Below, piece after piece: positions 8,726-17,244 of a DNA stretch of 40,455 nt. The translations under genes and the position numbers were made by a program. The notes under the pieces are model-generated. The model saw only the letters and a list, made by a program, of their open reading frames with translations. It was not told where the DNA came from and made no database searches. How positions within the stretch are numbered: the stretch's first letter is position 1; every line of letters starts with the position of its first letter. Origin of the DNA: Phycisphaerales bacterium (GTDB lineage Bacteria > Planctomycetota > Phycisphaerae > UBA1845). The stretch covers positions 1 through 40,455 of the forward strand of contig JABFSN010000108.1 in assembly GCA_013140575.1 (NCBI GenBank), written 5' to 3'.

Positions 8726-9092
8726 CGACAGTCTGATGTGATGCGTCGAAGACACGGCAACGGTGCAGGATGCCATGACGCGCGGATGGGGGATATCAGT
8801 ACTGGCGTTGTCGGTTCCGGCGGTCAGACCGCGGGTAATCCGGCGCATCACGACGGACGCGAGTTACTGACGCAGGACGGTGTGGACGGTCATTTCCGAT
8901 CATGGGGCATCAGGACGCTAAACCATTGCGGCGAATCAAGTTAGCGGTCAACGCCCGATAGTTTCAGTCGCCATTTAGACGTGCCGATAATCCATCGCCA
9001 GCCCGCGCGAGCCGTTGGGTTGCGCGTGCGGATGCGCCATGGGTACGGGGAACGGGTTCTTGGCAATCAAACCGTGTAATCAGGAGGCGGCG
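8726..9092. other. 367-bp gap without a recognisable gene
   Basis: This is the space between the phosphodiesterase gene and the long ATPase gene. Short open frames exist in several phases, but none has a ribosome site or a protein-like composition. I see no strong inverted repeat. It presumably carries the promoter of the ATPase gene, whose ribosome site AGGAGG lies at 9082-9087. Confidence 0.4.
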
Positions 9093-12000
9093 ATGCTGAA
9101 CCCGGCGCCATTTGGTGACGGCACCGATCCGCGGCTTTTTTATGAGTCGCGCGGGCACATGTTGTGTCTGGGTGCGCTGCGAATGGCGGTGGCCGGCGGC
9201 GAGCGGCTCCACATCCTGACGGGCGACGCGGGCACGGGCAAAACGCTCGTCGCACAGTGCCTGGCGCGGTCGGTGGACCCGGTGGACCGCGTGGGGTGGG
9301 TCCGGTGTCGACCGGACGATCGCGGCGGGATTCTGTTTCGCATCGGCCGGGCGTTGGGAGTCGATCCGGCCGGTCGGAATGCGGGGGAGTTGACCGGATC
9401 GATTGAGGCGGCGGTTAAGGCAACCGGGGGTCGTCGGGCGGTGGCGATCCTCGACGACGCGCAACATCTGTCGGCGGAGTCGGTTCGCGAGTTGACGGAG
9501 GCGGCATCGGTCGGGGCAACGGCGGGCGGGGAGGCGTCGGGGTTGCAGATCGTGTTGGTGGGGGATCCGACGCTTTTGAAGGTCGTGGACGGCGTCGAAG
9601 CGTGGCGCGAACGAACCGCGGCGGCCATTCGAGTGAATCCAATGGGCGTACGCGAGGCCAAGGGATATGTCGAATCGCGGTGGATGGTGGCGTGCGGGGC
9701 GGACGCGCTGCCATTTACGGATGAGGCGTTGACGGAGATCGCGATCCGAGCGGGCGGTAATCCGCGACGGATCAACGAGTTGTGCCGAACAACGATGACC
9801 GCGGTGAAGGCGGTAAGCCGCGACATCGTCGAGTGGCGCGATGTCGAAGAATGCAAGGCCGAATCAACCGGGGTGGCGAGGGAAACGGCGAAAGGCGAGC
9901 AGCGAAAAGCGAAGGCATTGCCGGCGCGGCTGTTGAACATGGTGAGGCGGACGCCGCGGGAGAGGATTTTGCGGCGCCTGGTGGAACCCGCATCACCCAG
10001 GCGCGGCACCGTGGCGGGGAGTTTGACGGCGGTGGAAGGCGGTCGTACGCAGCCGAGGACGATCGTAAGGCCGGTAGCCCGAACAACGGATGACGGAGCC
10101 GTTGCGCACGAAGTCGGTATTGAAGGGAGTTCGGAAATGGCCGGGACAAATCGAAGCGAGACCGGGCAAACCGGCGACGTCGGATACAGGCGGGACACCG
10201 AGCGGACATCGGACGTGGAGCGCATCGCGGCCGGCGTTTCGCGGGCGGTGGAGTCGGCGGTGGCATCGAGGATTGAGACCGACGCCGTGCGACGGCTGAC
10301 GGAGCGGTTGGAAGCGGCGTTGGAACGCAGCCCGTCGACGATTCGCGCGCTGGAACAAGCGACGCGCCGGACCGAGGAAGTCACGGGTCGAATGGCGGCC
10401 GATCTGCAGGTCGCGGAGGATCATCAACGGGCCATTGACGAACGTGTGTCGGGTTTGGGGGAGACGTGCGGGCGGGCGGACGACGTGCAGATCGGGCTGA
10501 CGGAGATCGTTTCGCAGTTGAGCGAAGTGGGACGGATGTCGCAGCAGAAGGCGTCCGCATTGCTGGAGGGGGTGACGCGCGGGGAATCCGAACGCCAAGG
10601 ACTGGACCGGCTGGTCAAATCGGCGGGAAAACTGTCGGAGTCGTTGTCGGCGCAGCAGAAAACGCGGGGGGAGGCGTTCGAACGGGAGCTCGATGGGTTC
10701 GCGAGGGGACGGCTGGACGCGTTTTCGGCGGCGTTGGATGAGCGGATCGAGAAGATGGACGTTGGGGCGATTGAGACGCGGGTCCGGTCGGCGATCGAAC
10801 GAGCGGAGGCGGACGTTCAGAAGCGGATGACGCGCCTGGTGGAGGAATACGTCCGGCAGTTCGAGGAGGCGGCGGACGGGAAGTTGACCGCGTTGGGCTC
10901 GCAGCTACAGGCGTCGCGAGAATCGGTGCGGATGGTGGCCGAATCGACGCGCGAGGCGCAGGAGATTCTGTCACAACTGATCGACCGCGAGGCGAGGGTG
11001 ACCGGCACGGTGTCGGCGATGACGGAGTTGGGCGTTCGCGGGGATCAAGCGGCGGCCGGCGTGCAGGAGTGTGTGGAGGTGTTGTTCAAGGCGACGCGGG
11101 AGGCGCAAGGCGTCGTCTCGCAGCTGCTCGAAGGTGAGGCAAGGGCATCGGCCACGGTGTCGGCGCTGACGGAGTCGTTCGTTCGCGGAGATCAGGCGGC
11201 GGCCGGTGTGCGGGAGTGTCTGGAGGGTTCGTCGAAGACGACCGAGAAGATCGAACGGCTGATTCAGGACGTCTGGACGGTTACGACGACGGCGCAGGAG
11301 CGTGCCCGGCAATTGACGGAACGGTGCGAAACGACGGCGGGGACCATCGAATCGGTGCGGGCGGTTCAGCGGGAGGCGGAGGAGACGATTTCCACGCTGG
11401 CGGACCACATGGGCGGCGCGCGGCAACAGGCGACCGACCTATCCGAGGCCATCGACCGTTCGGAGGACACGATCCGGCGGGCGGACGAGGCCGTCGAATC
11501 GGTGACGGAGACGTGCCGGGAGTCCACGGAACGCATCCGCGTCGCGCAGGACCGTGTGAACGAGGTCATCGAGCGTGCTGAGGACGCAATGACCCAGGTG
11601 AACCACGCGGTGGTGACGGCGGCTGGGACGAGCGAGCGAATTGTGGACGACGCGGCTGCGCGCATGAATCAGAAGGCCGCCGGCGCCGCGGATGTCGTCG
11701 AGCGGCTGGACCGTTTGGTGGCCACGGCGAGCGAGCTGGTCGAGCGGTCCGGCGAGCAGATGGAGATCGGCGACCCGTTGGTCGAGCGATTGGAGAAGGC
11801 GAGCGCGACGGCGAACGAATCGGCGGACGCCATCGGCAAACTGCTGACGTCCGCGGAGGACGCCATCGCGACGTACGGTCCGGCGCTGGCGCAGGCGGCC
11901 GACGTGATGGGGAAGGTGAACGAGGCGGTGGTCCGGGCGGCCGGCGTGAGCGAACGGATGACCGTGCAGACCGGCGCCGGATCTGAGACGCTGCAGCGCA

Positions 12001-13211
12001 TGAGCGGGGCTACCGGCGCGGCGGAACAGCTTGTTGAGCGGGTGCGTTCCATGGTGGACGCGGTGGGGGCGGCCGTCGGGGAACTGGATGACCGCATCGG
12101 TCACGCGGAATCGGTGTCGGCGTCGGTTCGGGAAACGATCGAGGCGTCGCACGGGGCGATCCGTTCGGTGTCCAGCGCGGTCAATGCGGCCAGCGGCGAA
12201 GTGGCGCGGGTGGCGGATGCCACGCGTTCGGCCGAGCAGTCGGTGCTGACGTTGAACGAGCGCATCGAATCCCAGCGGGCGATGATTGACCGGGCGGATG
12301 CGTGTTCGCAACGGACGGTGAAGCAGGTCGAGGCGCTGGGGGCGGCGATCAAAAAGAGCGAGACGGTGGAGCGGTCGCTTGCGGAGTCCACGACGCGGGG
12401 CGACGAGGTCGGCCAGGCGGCCGCCGAGTTGCTGGCGACCGTCGGGCAGCGGTGCGAGGCGCTGGAGGCGAGCGCCCGGTTCATCGACGAGTCGGTGGAG
12501 CGTGCCGAGGCGCTGCGCGTCAAACTGCAACAGTTGCAGACCAAGGCCGACGCATTCGCCCACCAGTTGAACGGGATGCTGTCCGACCCGGCGCGAATCG
12601 TCGAGGAGGCCCGGTCGCAGGCGGGCCAGCTGGACGGCGTGGTTCGCGCGGTGCGGAAGGTGTTCGGGGGGTTGAGCCGGACGAGCCTGCAGGCCAATCA
12701 AGACGTCACGCGTTTCGCGGAAGTCAGCCGGGAGGCGGAGACGCGGTTGGCGCAAATGACGTCGGAGACCAAGCGGGCGTCGGAGATGCTGCGGGAGTGG
12801 GTGGCGGAGGCGTCGCACGCGCAGTCGCGTCTGTCGCGAACGCTGTCGCAGGCGCCGGGGATCGGTCAGACGCATCCGACGGTGACATTGGAGAATCTCG
12901 CCCGTTCGTCCGAAAGCATACCAGACGTGTTGAAGGGGAATACGCGGCGCGCGACCGGAAGCGGAGAGGCGATCGTCCGGCCGTCGCCGGTTTCGAAGCC
13001 GGCGACCGGATCGAGTCCGACCGAGCGACGTCCGATGGATCGGGCGATGCCGCGAGGACGCGGCGTGTCCGATCGGCTGACGGAATGGAACGAGACGGGC
13101 GAAACGGGCGGAATTACGCGGCTGCCGCGCGGTCGCGACCTGTCCGCGTTACACGACGAATCCGGGAAGGCGGCCGATACCGTTGGGGTCGTGTCCGGCG
13201 GGAAGCCGTAG
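9093..13211 (+). CDS. ExeA/GspA-like AAA ATPase fused to a giant coiled-coil tail
   Basis: A 1372-residue protein. Residues 1-270 form an ExeA/GspA-type AAA ATPase: FYESRGHMLCLGAL, Walker A GDAGTGKT at 44-51 (Lys50), Walker B AVAILDDAQHLS, and the C-terminal lid GGNPRRINELC. The remaining 1100 residues are almost entirely Ala/Glu/Arg/Thr/Ser-rich helix with heptad character, reminiscent of chemoreceptor or apolipoprotein-like repeats. A 49-residue unit is tandemly duplicated from TREAQEILSQL (nt 10947) to TREAQGVVSQL (nt 11094). I see no membrane segment and no peptidoglycan-binding domain, unlike GspA. I chose the ATG at 9093 because CAGGAGGCGGCG precedes it. It may be a filament-like or scaffold ATPase; its function is unknown. 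Confidence 0.9.
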   Translation: MLNPAPFGDGTDPRLFYESRGHMLCLGALRMAVAGGERLHILTGDAGTGKTLVAQCLARSVDPVDRVGWVRCRPDDRGGILFRIGRALGVDPAGRNAGELTGSIEAAVKATGGRRAVAILDDAQHLSAESVRELTEAASVGATAGGEASGLQIVLVGDPTLLKVVDGVEAWRERTAAAIRVNPMGVREAKGYVESRWMVACGADALPFTDEALTEIAIRAGGNPRRINELCRTTMTAVKAVSRDIVEWRDVEECKAESTGVARETAKGEQRKAKALPARLLNMVRRTPRERILRRLVEPASPRRGTVAGSLTAVEGGRTQPRTIVRPVARTTDDGAVAHEVGIEGSSEMAGTNRSETGQTGDVGYRRDTERTSDVERIAAGVSRAVESAVASRIETDAVRRLTERLEAALERSPSTIRALEQATRRTEEVTGRMAADLQVAEDHQRAIDERVSGLGETCGRADDVQIGLTEIVSQLSEVGRMSQQKASALLEGVTRGESERQGLDRLVKSAGKLSESLSAQQKTRGEAFERELDGFARGRLDAFSAALDERIEKMDVGAIETRVRSAIERAEADVQKRMTRLVEEYVRQFEEAADGKLTALGSQLQASRESVRMVAESTREAQEILSQLIDREARVTGTVSAMTELGVRGDQAAAGVQECVEVLFKATREAQGVVSQLLEGEARASATVSALTESFVRGDQAAAGVRECLEGSSKTTEKIERLIQDVWTVTTTAQERARQLTERCETTAGTIESVRAVQREAEETISTLADHMGGARQQATDLSEAIDRSEDTIRRADEAVESVTETCRESTERIRVAQDRVNEVIERAEDAMTQVNHAVVTAAGTSERIVDDAAARMNQKAAGAADVVERLDRLVATASELVERSGEQMEIGDPLVERLEKASATANESADAIGKLLTSAEDAIATYGPALAQAADVMGKVNEAVVRAAGVSERMTVQTGAGSETLQRMSGATGAAEQLVERVRSMVDAVGAAVGELDDRIGHAESVSASVRETIEASHGAIRSVSSAVNAASGEVARVADATRSAEQSVLTLNERIESQRAMIDRADACSQRTVKQVEALGAAIKKSETVERSLAESTTRGDEVGQAAAELLATVGQRCEALEASARFIDESVERAEALRVKLQQLQTKADAFAHQLNGMLSDPARIVEEARSQAGQLDGVVRAVRKVFGGLSRTSLQANQDVTRFAEVSREAETRLAQMTSETKRASEMLREWVAEASHAQSRLSRTLSQAPGIGQTHPTVTLENLARSSESIPDVLKGNTRRATGSGEAIVRPSPVSKPATGSSPTERRPMDRAMPRGRGVSDRLTEWNETGETGGITRLPRGRDLSALHDESGKAADTVGVVSGGKP
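10947..11240 (+). repeat. Tandem 147-bp duplication inside the coiled-coil gene
   Basis: Two consecutive in-frame copies, 10947-11093 and 11094-11240, encode related 49-residue units. Shared landmarks are TREAQ, VSQL or LSQL, EAR, TVSA, TE, VRGDQAAAG and EC. The spacing is exactly 147 bases. The copies have diverged at many synonymous and some non-synonymous sites, so the duplication is not recent. Confidence 0.8.
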
Positions 13212-13262
13212 GCAATCGACACTCGGGAATTCGATCGGTCGATGGTATCAGAGGCCGGAGGA

Positions 13263-14111
13263 ATGAGCGAAGGGGAGGGTATGGACGAACATCAACTACG
13301 GCATCCGTTCGACGAAGCCGTCCGGCAGATTCATTCGGAGATCCGCTTGGCGCATGCGGCGCTGCTTCTGGCCGAGGATGCGTACGACAACGTGTCGCCG
13401 CCGGCGTACCTGGCGCGCCTGGACGCGATGGCCAAACGGGCGGACGAGGGTTCGCCGCGCACGGCATCGGACCGGGTGTCGGCATTACGGCAGGTGCTGG
13501 TGGACGGCGAGGGGCTGCAGGGCAATCTCGACGACTATCACAACCCGGACAATCTGTATCTGAACCGGGTGCTGGATACGCGGCGCGGCGTGCCCATTAC
13601 GCTGGGAACGATCTGGATCGACGTGGCCGACGCGCTGGGTTGGCCGATCGTGGGCATGGACATGCCCGGTCATTTTCTGCTGCGTTACGACGGGGACGAC
13701 GAGGAGTTGCTGATCGACCCGTTCAACAACGGGCACGAGGTGTCGCGGGCGTTCTGCGCGGAAATGACCACGCGCTTGTTCGGGCCGGAGTTTCAATTGA
13801 CCGAGGCCCATTTCGCGGCGATCAGTCCGCGGGGTCTGCTGGGGCGAATTCTGGGCAACATCTACGCGTTCAACGTCCAGCGGGAAGATTGGCCGCAGGC
13901 GGTCTGGGCGCTGCGGCGGTTGAACGCCGTGTCCGCGGACGACGCGGTGCTGCTGGCCGAGCTCGGTCGCTTGGAGACGAAATTGGGGGACCTGGATTCG
14001 GCGTCGCGGTCGCTAAAACACGCGTTGAAGCTGGCCCAGGGGACCGAGCACGTGGCCACCATCAATCATCATTTGTTTGAAGTGCGGCGGTTGATCAACG
14101 AGCGGAATTGA
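13263..14111 (+). CDS. SirB1-family transglutaminase-like protein with TPR tail
   Basis: A 282-residue protein. The segment PDNLYLNRVLDTRRGVPITLGTIW followed by GMDMPGHFLLRY is the signature of the SirB1/DUF1347 family, whose fold is related to transglutaminases. The usual catalytic Cys position near PITLG carries no Cys. The last 90 residues form TPR-like helices (QAVWALRRLNAV, LAELGRLETKLGDLDSA). Three in-frame ATGs compete at 13242, 13263 and 13281; I prefer 13263 because GAGG lies 8 bases upstream. The gene follows the coiled-coil ATPase gene at about 50 bp, so the two may be cotranscribed. The molecular role of the family is poorly known. Confidence 0.9.
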   Translation: MSEGEGMDEHQLRHPFDEAVRQIHSEIRLAHAALLLAEDAYDNVSPPAYLARLDAMAKRADEGSPRTASDRVSALRQVLVDGEGLQGNLDDYHNPDNLYLNRVLDTRRGVPITLGTIWIDVADALGWPIVGMDMPGHFLLRYDGDDEELLIDPFNNGHEVSRAFCAEMTTRLFGPEFQLTEAHFAAISPRGLLGRILGNIYAFNVQREDWPQAVWALRRLNAVSADDAVLLAELGRLETKLGDLDSASRSLKHALKLAQGTEHVATINHHLFEVRRLINERN

Positions 14112-14266
14112 CAGAACCGTGCTACCGGGCGGTTCGTCCACATTTCTTCGCGGAATCCCGGCGGACATTTCGGCAATGGGAGTGGAACGCCAGTGGGCGT
14201 CACGGCTGGGCGCGGACATGAAACCGCGTTATCATCCCGTCCGTGGAATAATCTGGAGAGCTTGCC

Positions 14267-14656
14267 ATGAATGAATCCACCCGGAATCCGTCTGATACGT
14301 GGAGGGAATACGACCATTGCGCGCGATTGGAGCAGGAACTCGTCTAGAGCCGCTGGACGTTTTTCACGGCGCTTCTGTCGGTGAGCTTCGTCGTCGGCGG
14401 GCTGACGCTAAATCAGTTGCAGGCGCTGGGCCGTGTGCTGGGAAAGACGGGATTCGCGTTCGGTTGGTTGATCTTCATGTCCGGGTTCTATCACTATTGG
14501 TGGTTTCATCGGAAAAGCCACGATTTGCGGGACCACCTGTGCGCCCTTGAAGAATCGCTGGGAATTCACGTCTATCGGATTCGGACGCGACGCCCGACCA
14601 TTGCCGGTGTGAAGATCTATCATCACTGGGCCATCGACTTCCTGGCGGTTTGCTAA
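14267..14656 (+). pseudogene. Small membrane protein interrupted by an in-frame TAG codon
   Basis: An ATG at 14267 has GGAGAG 8 bases upstream and opens a frame encoding 26 residues (MNESTRNPSDTWREYDHCA...EQELV). The frame then meets TAG at 14345-14347 and continues in the same phase for 102 more codons to TAA at 14654. The downstream part holds two hydrophobic segments, SRWTFFTALLSVSFVVGG and TGFAFGWLIFMSGFYHYWWF, then a charged helix. The soluble leader and the membrane part read as one small two-TM protein of a kind I cannot name. A single CAG-to-TAG change would explain the stop. It is either a recent pseudogene, a suppressed amber codon, or a gene starting at an internal GTG (14381). Confidence 0.65.
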
Positions 14657-14736
14657 CCGGCGATGCTGGTGCTTGTCCTGTTGCGGTGAGGATCGTCAAA
14701 CCCCCTTTCGACACGGCGCGCGTCGGCCGCGCGTAC

Positions 14737-14775
14737 AAAACAAAACGGGCGGGAGGTGAATCACCTCCCGCCCGT
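14737..14775 (-). terminator. Rho-independent terminator of the 97-residue orphan gene
   Basis: A perfect inverted repeat, ACGGGCGGGAGG (from 14745) with CCTCCCGCCCGT (to 14775), surrounds the loop TGAATCA. On the minus strand the hairpin is followed by GTTTTGTTTTGT. It lies about 75 bases past the stop of the minus-strand gene ending at 14849. Confidence 0.88.
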
Positions 14776-14848
14776 CGGATTGCATGCGGGCACCTGAATG
14801 GCTCGAGCGCAAACGACTCGCACGCGTGGTGCGAATGCGGTCAGACGC

Positions 14849-15142
14849 TTAGAAGTTGACCGGCAGATCGAAGTTCGACGCCATCAGGCGGGCCTTCGTC
14901 ACGGTCACGAACGGGTTTTCCGAAATCTTGGTCACAAACAGCGGCTCGCAACCGATCATGTTGATCAGCGGGCTGCGGCCCGGCGTCACGCCGTCTTCGG
15001 GGATCCGGACCAGGTGGCCGCTCCAATTGCAGATGTACGTGCCCGGCTCCTGGATGGAGTCGAACGGGACGCACGTGCCCGGGGCGCAGCCAAACGAATT
15101 CGTGTTCTGATAAGCGGCCTGTGTGGTTTTCGCGTTGCTCAT
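14849..15142 (-). CDS. Unrecognised 97-residue small protein
   Basis: A 97-residue protein (MSNAKTTQAAYQNTNSFG...) that I do not recognise. Four cysteines occur, including the spaced pair in FGCAPGTCVPFDS. Other landmarks are YICNWSGHLVRIPEDGV and a C-terminal NPFVTVTKARLMASN. There is no signal peptide or membrane segment. The ATG at 15142 has GAGGAG about 8 bases upstream, and a strong terminator follows the gene, so it is a single-gene transcript and may be well expressed. A weak promoter candidate on the minus strand, TTGCAT then 18 bases then TATTCC, lies about 30-70 bases upstream. The composition suggests a compact beta-rich protein, but no function can be assigned. Confidence 0.85.
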   Translation of the reverse strand: MSNAKTTQAAYQNTNSFGCAPGTCVPFDSIQEPGTYICNWSGHLVRIPEDGVTPGRSPLINMIGCEPLFVTKISENPFVTVTKARLMASNFDLPVNF

Positions 15143-15420
15143 GGAGGAACTCCTCTAAAATCCTAACTGTCACTATGGAATACGAGACGAAACCGCTCGC
15201 ATGCAAATCCAAAATTTGTTGGGTGCGGGGGGATCGTGTGACCGTGGGCACCGACCTTGAACGCGGGCTTTCCCGACCGCGCCGTGTAACCTTCGCACGT
15301 TGACAGCCCTATTTACGGCAGTTTGAACGGGTGAATTGAAGTTAATTTCGCGCAGAGAGCGGGTGGGCGCCCGTCCCCGGTGACTCGCAAGTCAGGCGCC
15401 CTCCGCCGCGATCGGTCGGG

Positions 15421-17166
15421 TTATGGACGCAGGGAGATAATGTTGAATCGGGCGGCGCCGGAATCGTCATTGACAGTGCTGAGAAGTCGGCCGCCCGTGA
15501 TTTCGCCGGGCCGGGCGACGACAAGCGCGCTGGGATGCAGGTTTCGGCCGAGGATGCGGTGGAACACGTCCGATTGCGTGGTCATGACGAACGGGCCGAA
15601 CGACTCCACACGGTGGAAGCCGTCGGTGGGGCGGACGTAGTCGACGGATTTCCCCCATCGATGGAACTCGGCGGGATCAACGGGCAGCAGGAGCAGGGCG
15701 ATGATGTAGGATTCGCCTGAAAACCAGTGGCGCTGGGCGTCTTCCTGGTCGGACACGAAGACGCGGTCGTAATCCGCGACGAGGGGACGAATGGCACGCA
15801 TCGCGTTGCATAGATCGACCTGATAACGCGATGTCACCACCGGATCGCGTGCCCATTCGAAATAGTAATGATATAGATTCCGGCCCGCGGCCAAGAGAAT
15901 GCCCGCCGCGCACAGCGCGTTGACAGCGTGTCGTTTGGATCCCGACGTGACGAACGGGGACACGATTGCCTGGCAGCCGATCGCCGCCAGCCACGGAAAG
16001 ACCGGTAATCCGCAGGCGGATCGCAGTGCGTGCGGTCCGTCGATGGTCAATGACGCGGTCACCGGATGCAGGATCAGCCACGCGAGCGGCACGGCGTACC
16101 ATCGTTGGGTTCGAACCCGGCTGATTGCGACCACGACGCCCACGATCATGAACATCACCACGACCGGGTCCAGTTGCCCGTGGGCACGCGGCGATAGAAT
16201 GACGGACGGGTCGCCGTGGGTGATCAGCCACACCGGCGAAAAATGCGCTGCGTAGTTTCGGGTGGCGGTCAATAGGGCTGACGCGAATGAATCCGCGTTG
16301 TGGAAAACGGACACCTGCCGGGCGCGGGCGGTGACCTGATCCCATCGCGTGACGTGTACGTAAATCAGCGGAGCGGCCGTCATCATGAACGCCGCAACGC
16401 CGGTCAGCATCGTGCGGCGCCGGTCACGGGTCCGCCACATCGCCGCGATGTCCCGCCGGAACATCAGCAGTCCGGCGAATACCATCGACGGCGTGAAGAC
16501 GCGCATGGACCCGTAGGTGTAAAGACTGGTGGCGAGTACAACCCCCGCGCCCACACATGGAGCGGTCCGCAAGACGATCCTGTTCGACGCGGAGGCGGCG
16601 ATCGGTTGGGCGATGTCGGTCGCCAGTGTTTGGGCGGGGTCGATTGCTAATGCAGGGTTGTGGCTACGCGGGCGAACGGCGCGGACGAGGAACAACAGTC
16701 CAACGACCGCGCAGGCCGGGGTTAGGGATGATTCGTGTCCGAATCGCGACAATTGCACGTGCCAGGGCGAGACGGCCAACATGAGCATGGCCCATAAAGC
16801 AGTCGTTCGGTCGCCGAGCCGCGCGACGAGGGCATGGAGCGCCCAGACGGTGATGACGCCGAAGACGGCCGCGGGCATGCGCGTGGACCACACCAGCCGT
16901 TCCGGTCCGGCGATGGCGTGAAAGGGAATCGTCAGATAGGCATAGACCGCCCCGCGATAATCGGCCCGGCCGAACGCTTCCAGAACCACCGGAAACGGCA
17001 CACCCCAGCGGTCGCGGCCGGTTTTCAGGAGCGAATAGCCGTCGTAGCCGTTGCTGGCCTCGTCGTGGTTGATGCCCGGCGGCACGGCGTCGAGGGCGAT
17101 CAAACGGAGCGCGGCCGCCGTCAGCAGAATGGCAACGAACGCGATGGTGTGGCGGTTCGTTTTCAT
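15421..17166 (-). CDS. GT39-like membrane glycosyltransferase
   Basis: A 581-residue multi-pass membrane protein with an N-terminal membrane segment (TIAFVAILLTAAALRLIAL) and about ten more. After the first segment comes PGINHDEASNGYDGYSLL; the acidic HDEA motif in the first outer loop is the catalytic-site hallmark of GT-C enzymes of the dolichyl-phosphate-mannose/ArnT (GT39, PMT) group. Such enzymes move a sugar from a lipid-phosphate donor across the membrane to protein or glycan. The acceptor is unknown. I took the ATG at 17166, just ahead of the hydrophobic segment; the frame is open to 17253 and no strong ribosome site decides. It diverges from aroA. Confidence 0.88.
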   Translation of the reverse strand: MKTNRHTIAFVAILLTAAALRLIALDAVPPGINHDEASNGYDGYSLLKTGRDRWGVPFPVVLEAFGRADYRGAVYAYLTIPFHAIAGPERLVWSTRMPAAVFGVITVWALHALVARLGDRTTALWAMLMLAVSPWHVQLSRFGHESSLTPACAVVGLLFLVRAVRPRSHNPALAIDPAQTLATDIAQPIAASASNRIVLRTAPCVGAGVVLATSLYTYGSMRVFTPSMVFAGLLMFRRDIAAMWRTRDRRRTMLTGVAAFMMTAAPLIYVHVTRWDQVTARARQVSVFHNADSFASALLTATRNYAAHFSPVWLITHGDPSVILSPRAHGQLDPVVVMFMIVGVVVAISRVRTQRWYAVPLAWLILHPVTASLTIDGPHALRSACGLPVFPWLAAIGCQAIVSPFVTSGSKRHAVNALCAAGILLAAGRNLYHYYFEWARDPVVTSRYQVDLCNAMRAIRPLVADYDRVFVSDQEDAQRHWFSGESYIIALLLLPVDPAEFHRWGKSVDYVRPTDGFHRVESFGPFVMTTQSDVFHRILGRNLHPSALVVARPGEITGGRLLSTVNDDSGAARFNIISLRP

Positions 17167-17244
17167 CGACGGGTCAAGGTACCGTTGTGGGGTACGCGGC
17201 ACCAGCGTTGTCAGCCGTGTTTCGGACCGGATAATCTGACGACA

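Noticed and set aside
11439-12875. 478-codon minus-strand frame
   Set aside because: It is antisense to the coiled-coil gene with an Arg/Leu/His/Pro-rich product, a typical shadow in GC-rich DNA.
12302-14080. 592-codon plus-strand frame across the coiled-coil and SirB1-like genes
   Set aside because: It spans two well-supported genes in another phase and reads as low-complexity Gly/Arg-rich sequence. It has no ribosome site.
15300-15330. TTGACA hexamer as a promoter
   Set aside because: No -10 box is found at 16-18 bases, and no plus-strand gene follows before the convergent glycosyltransferase gene.
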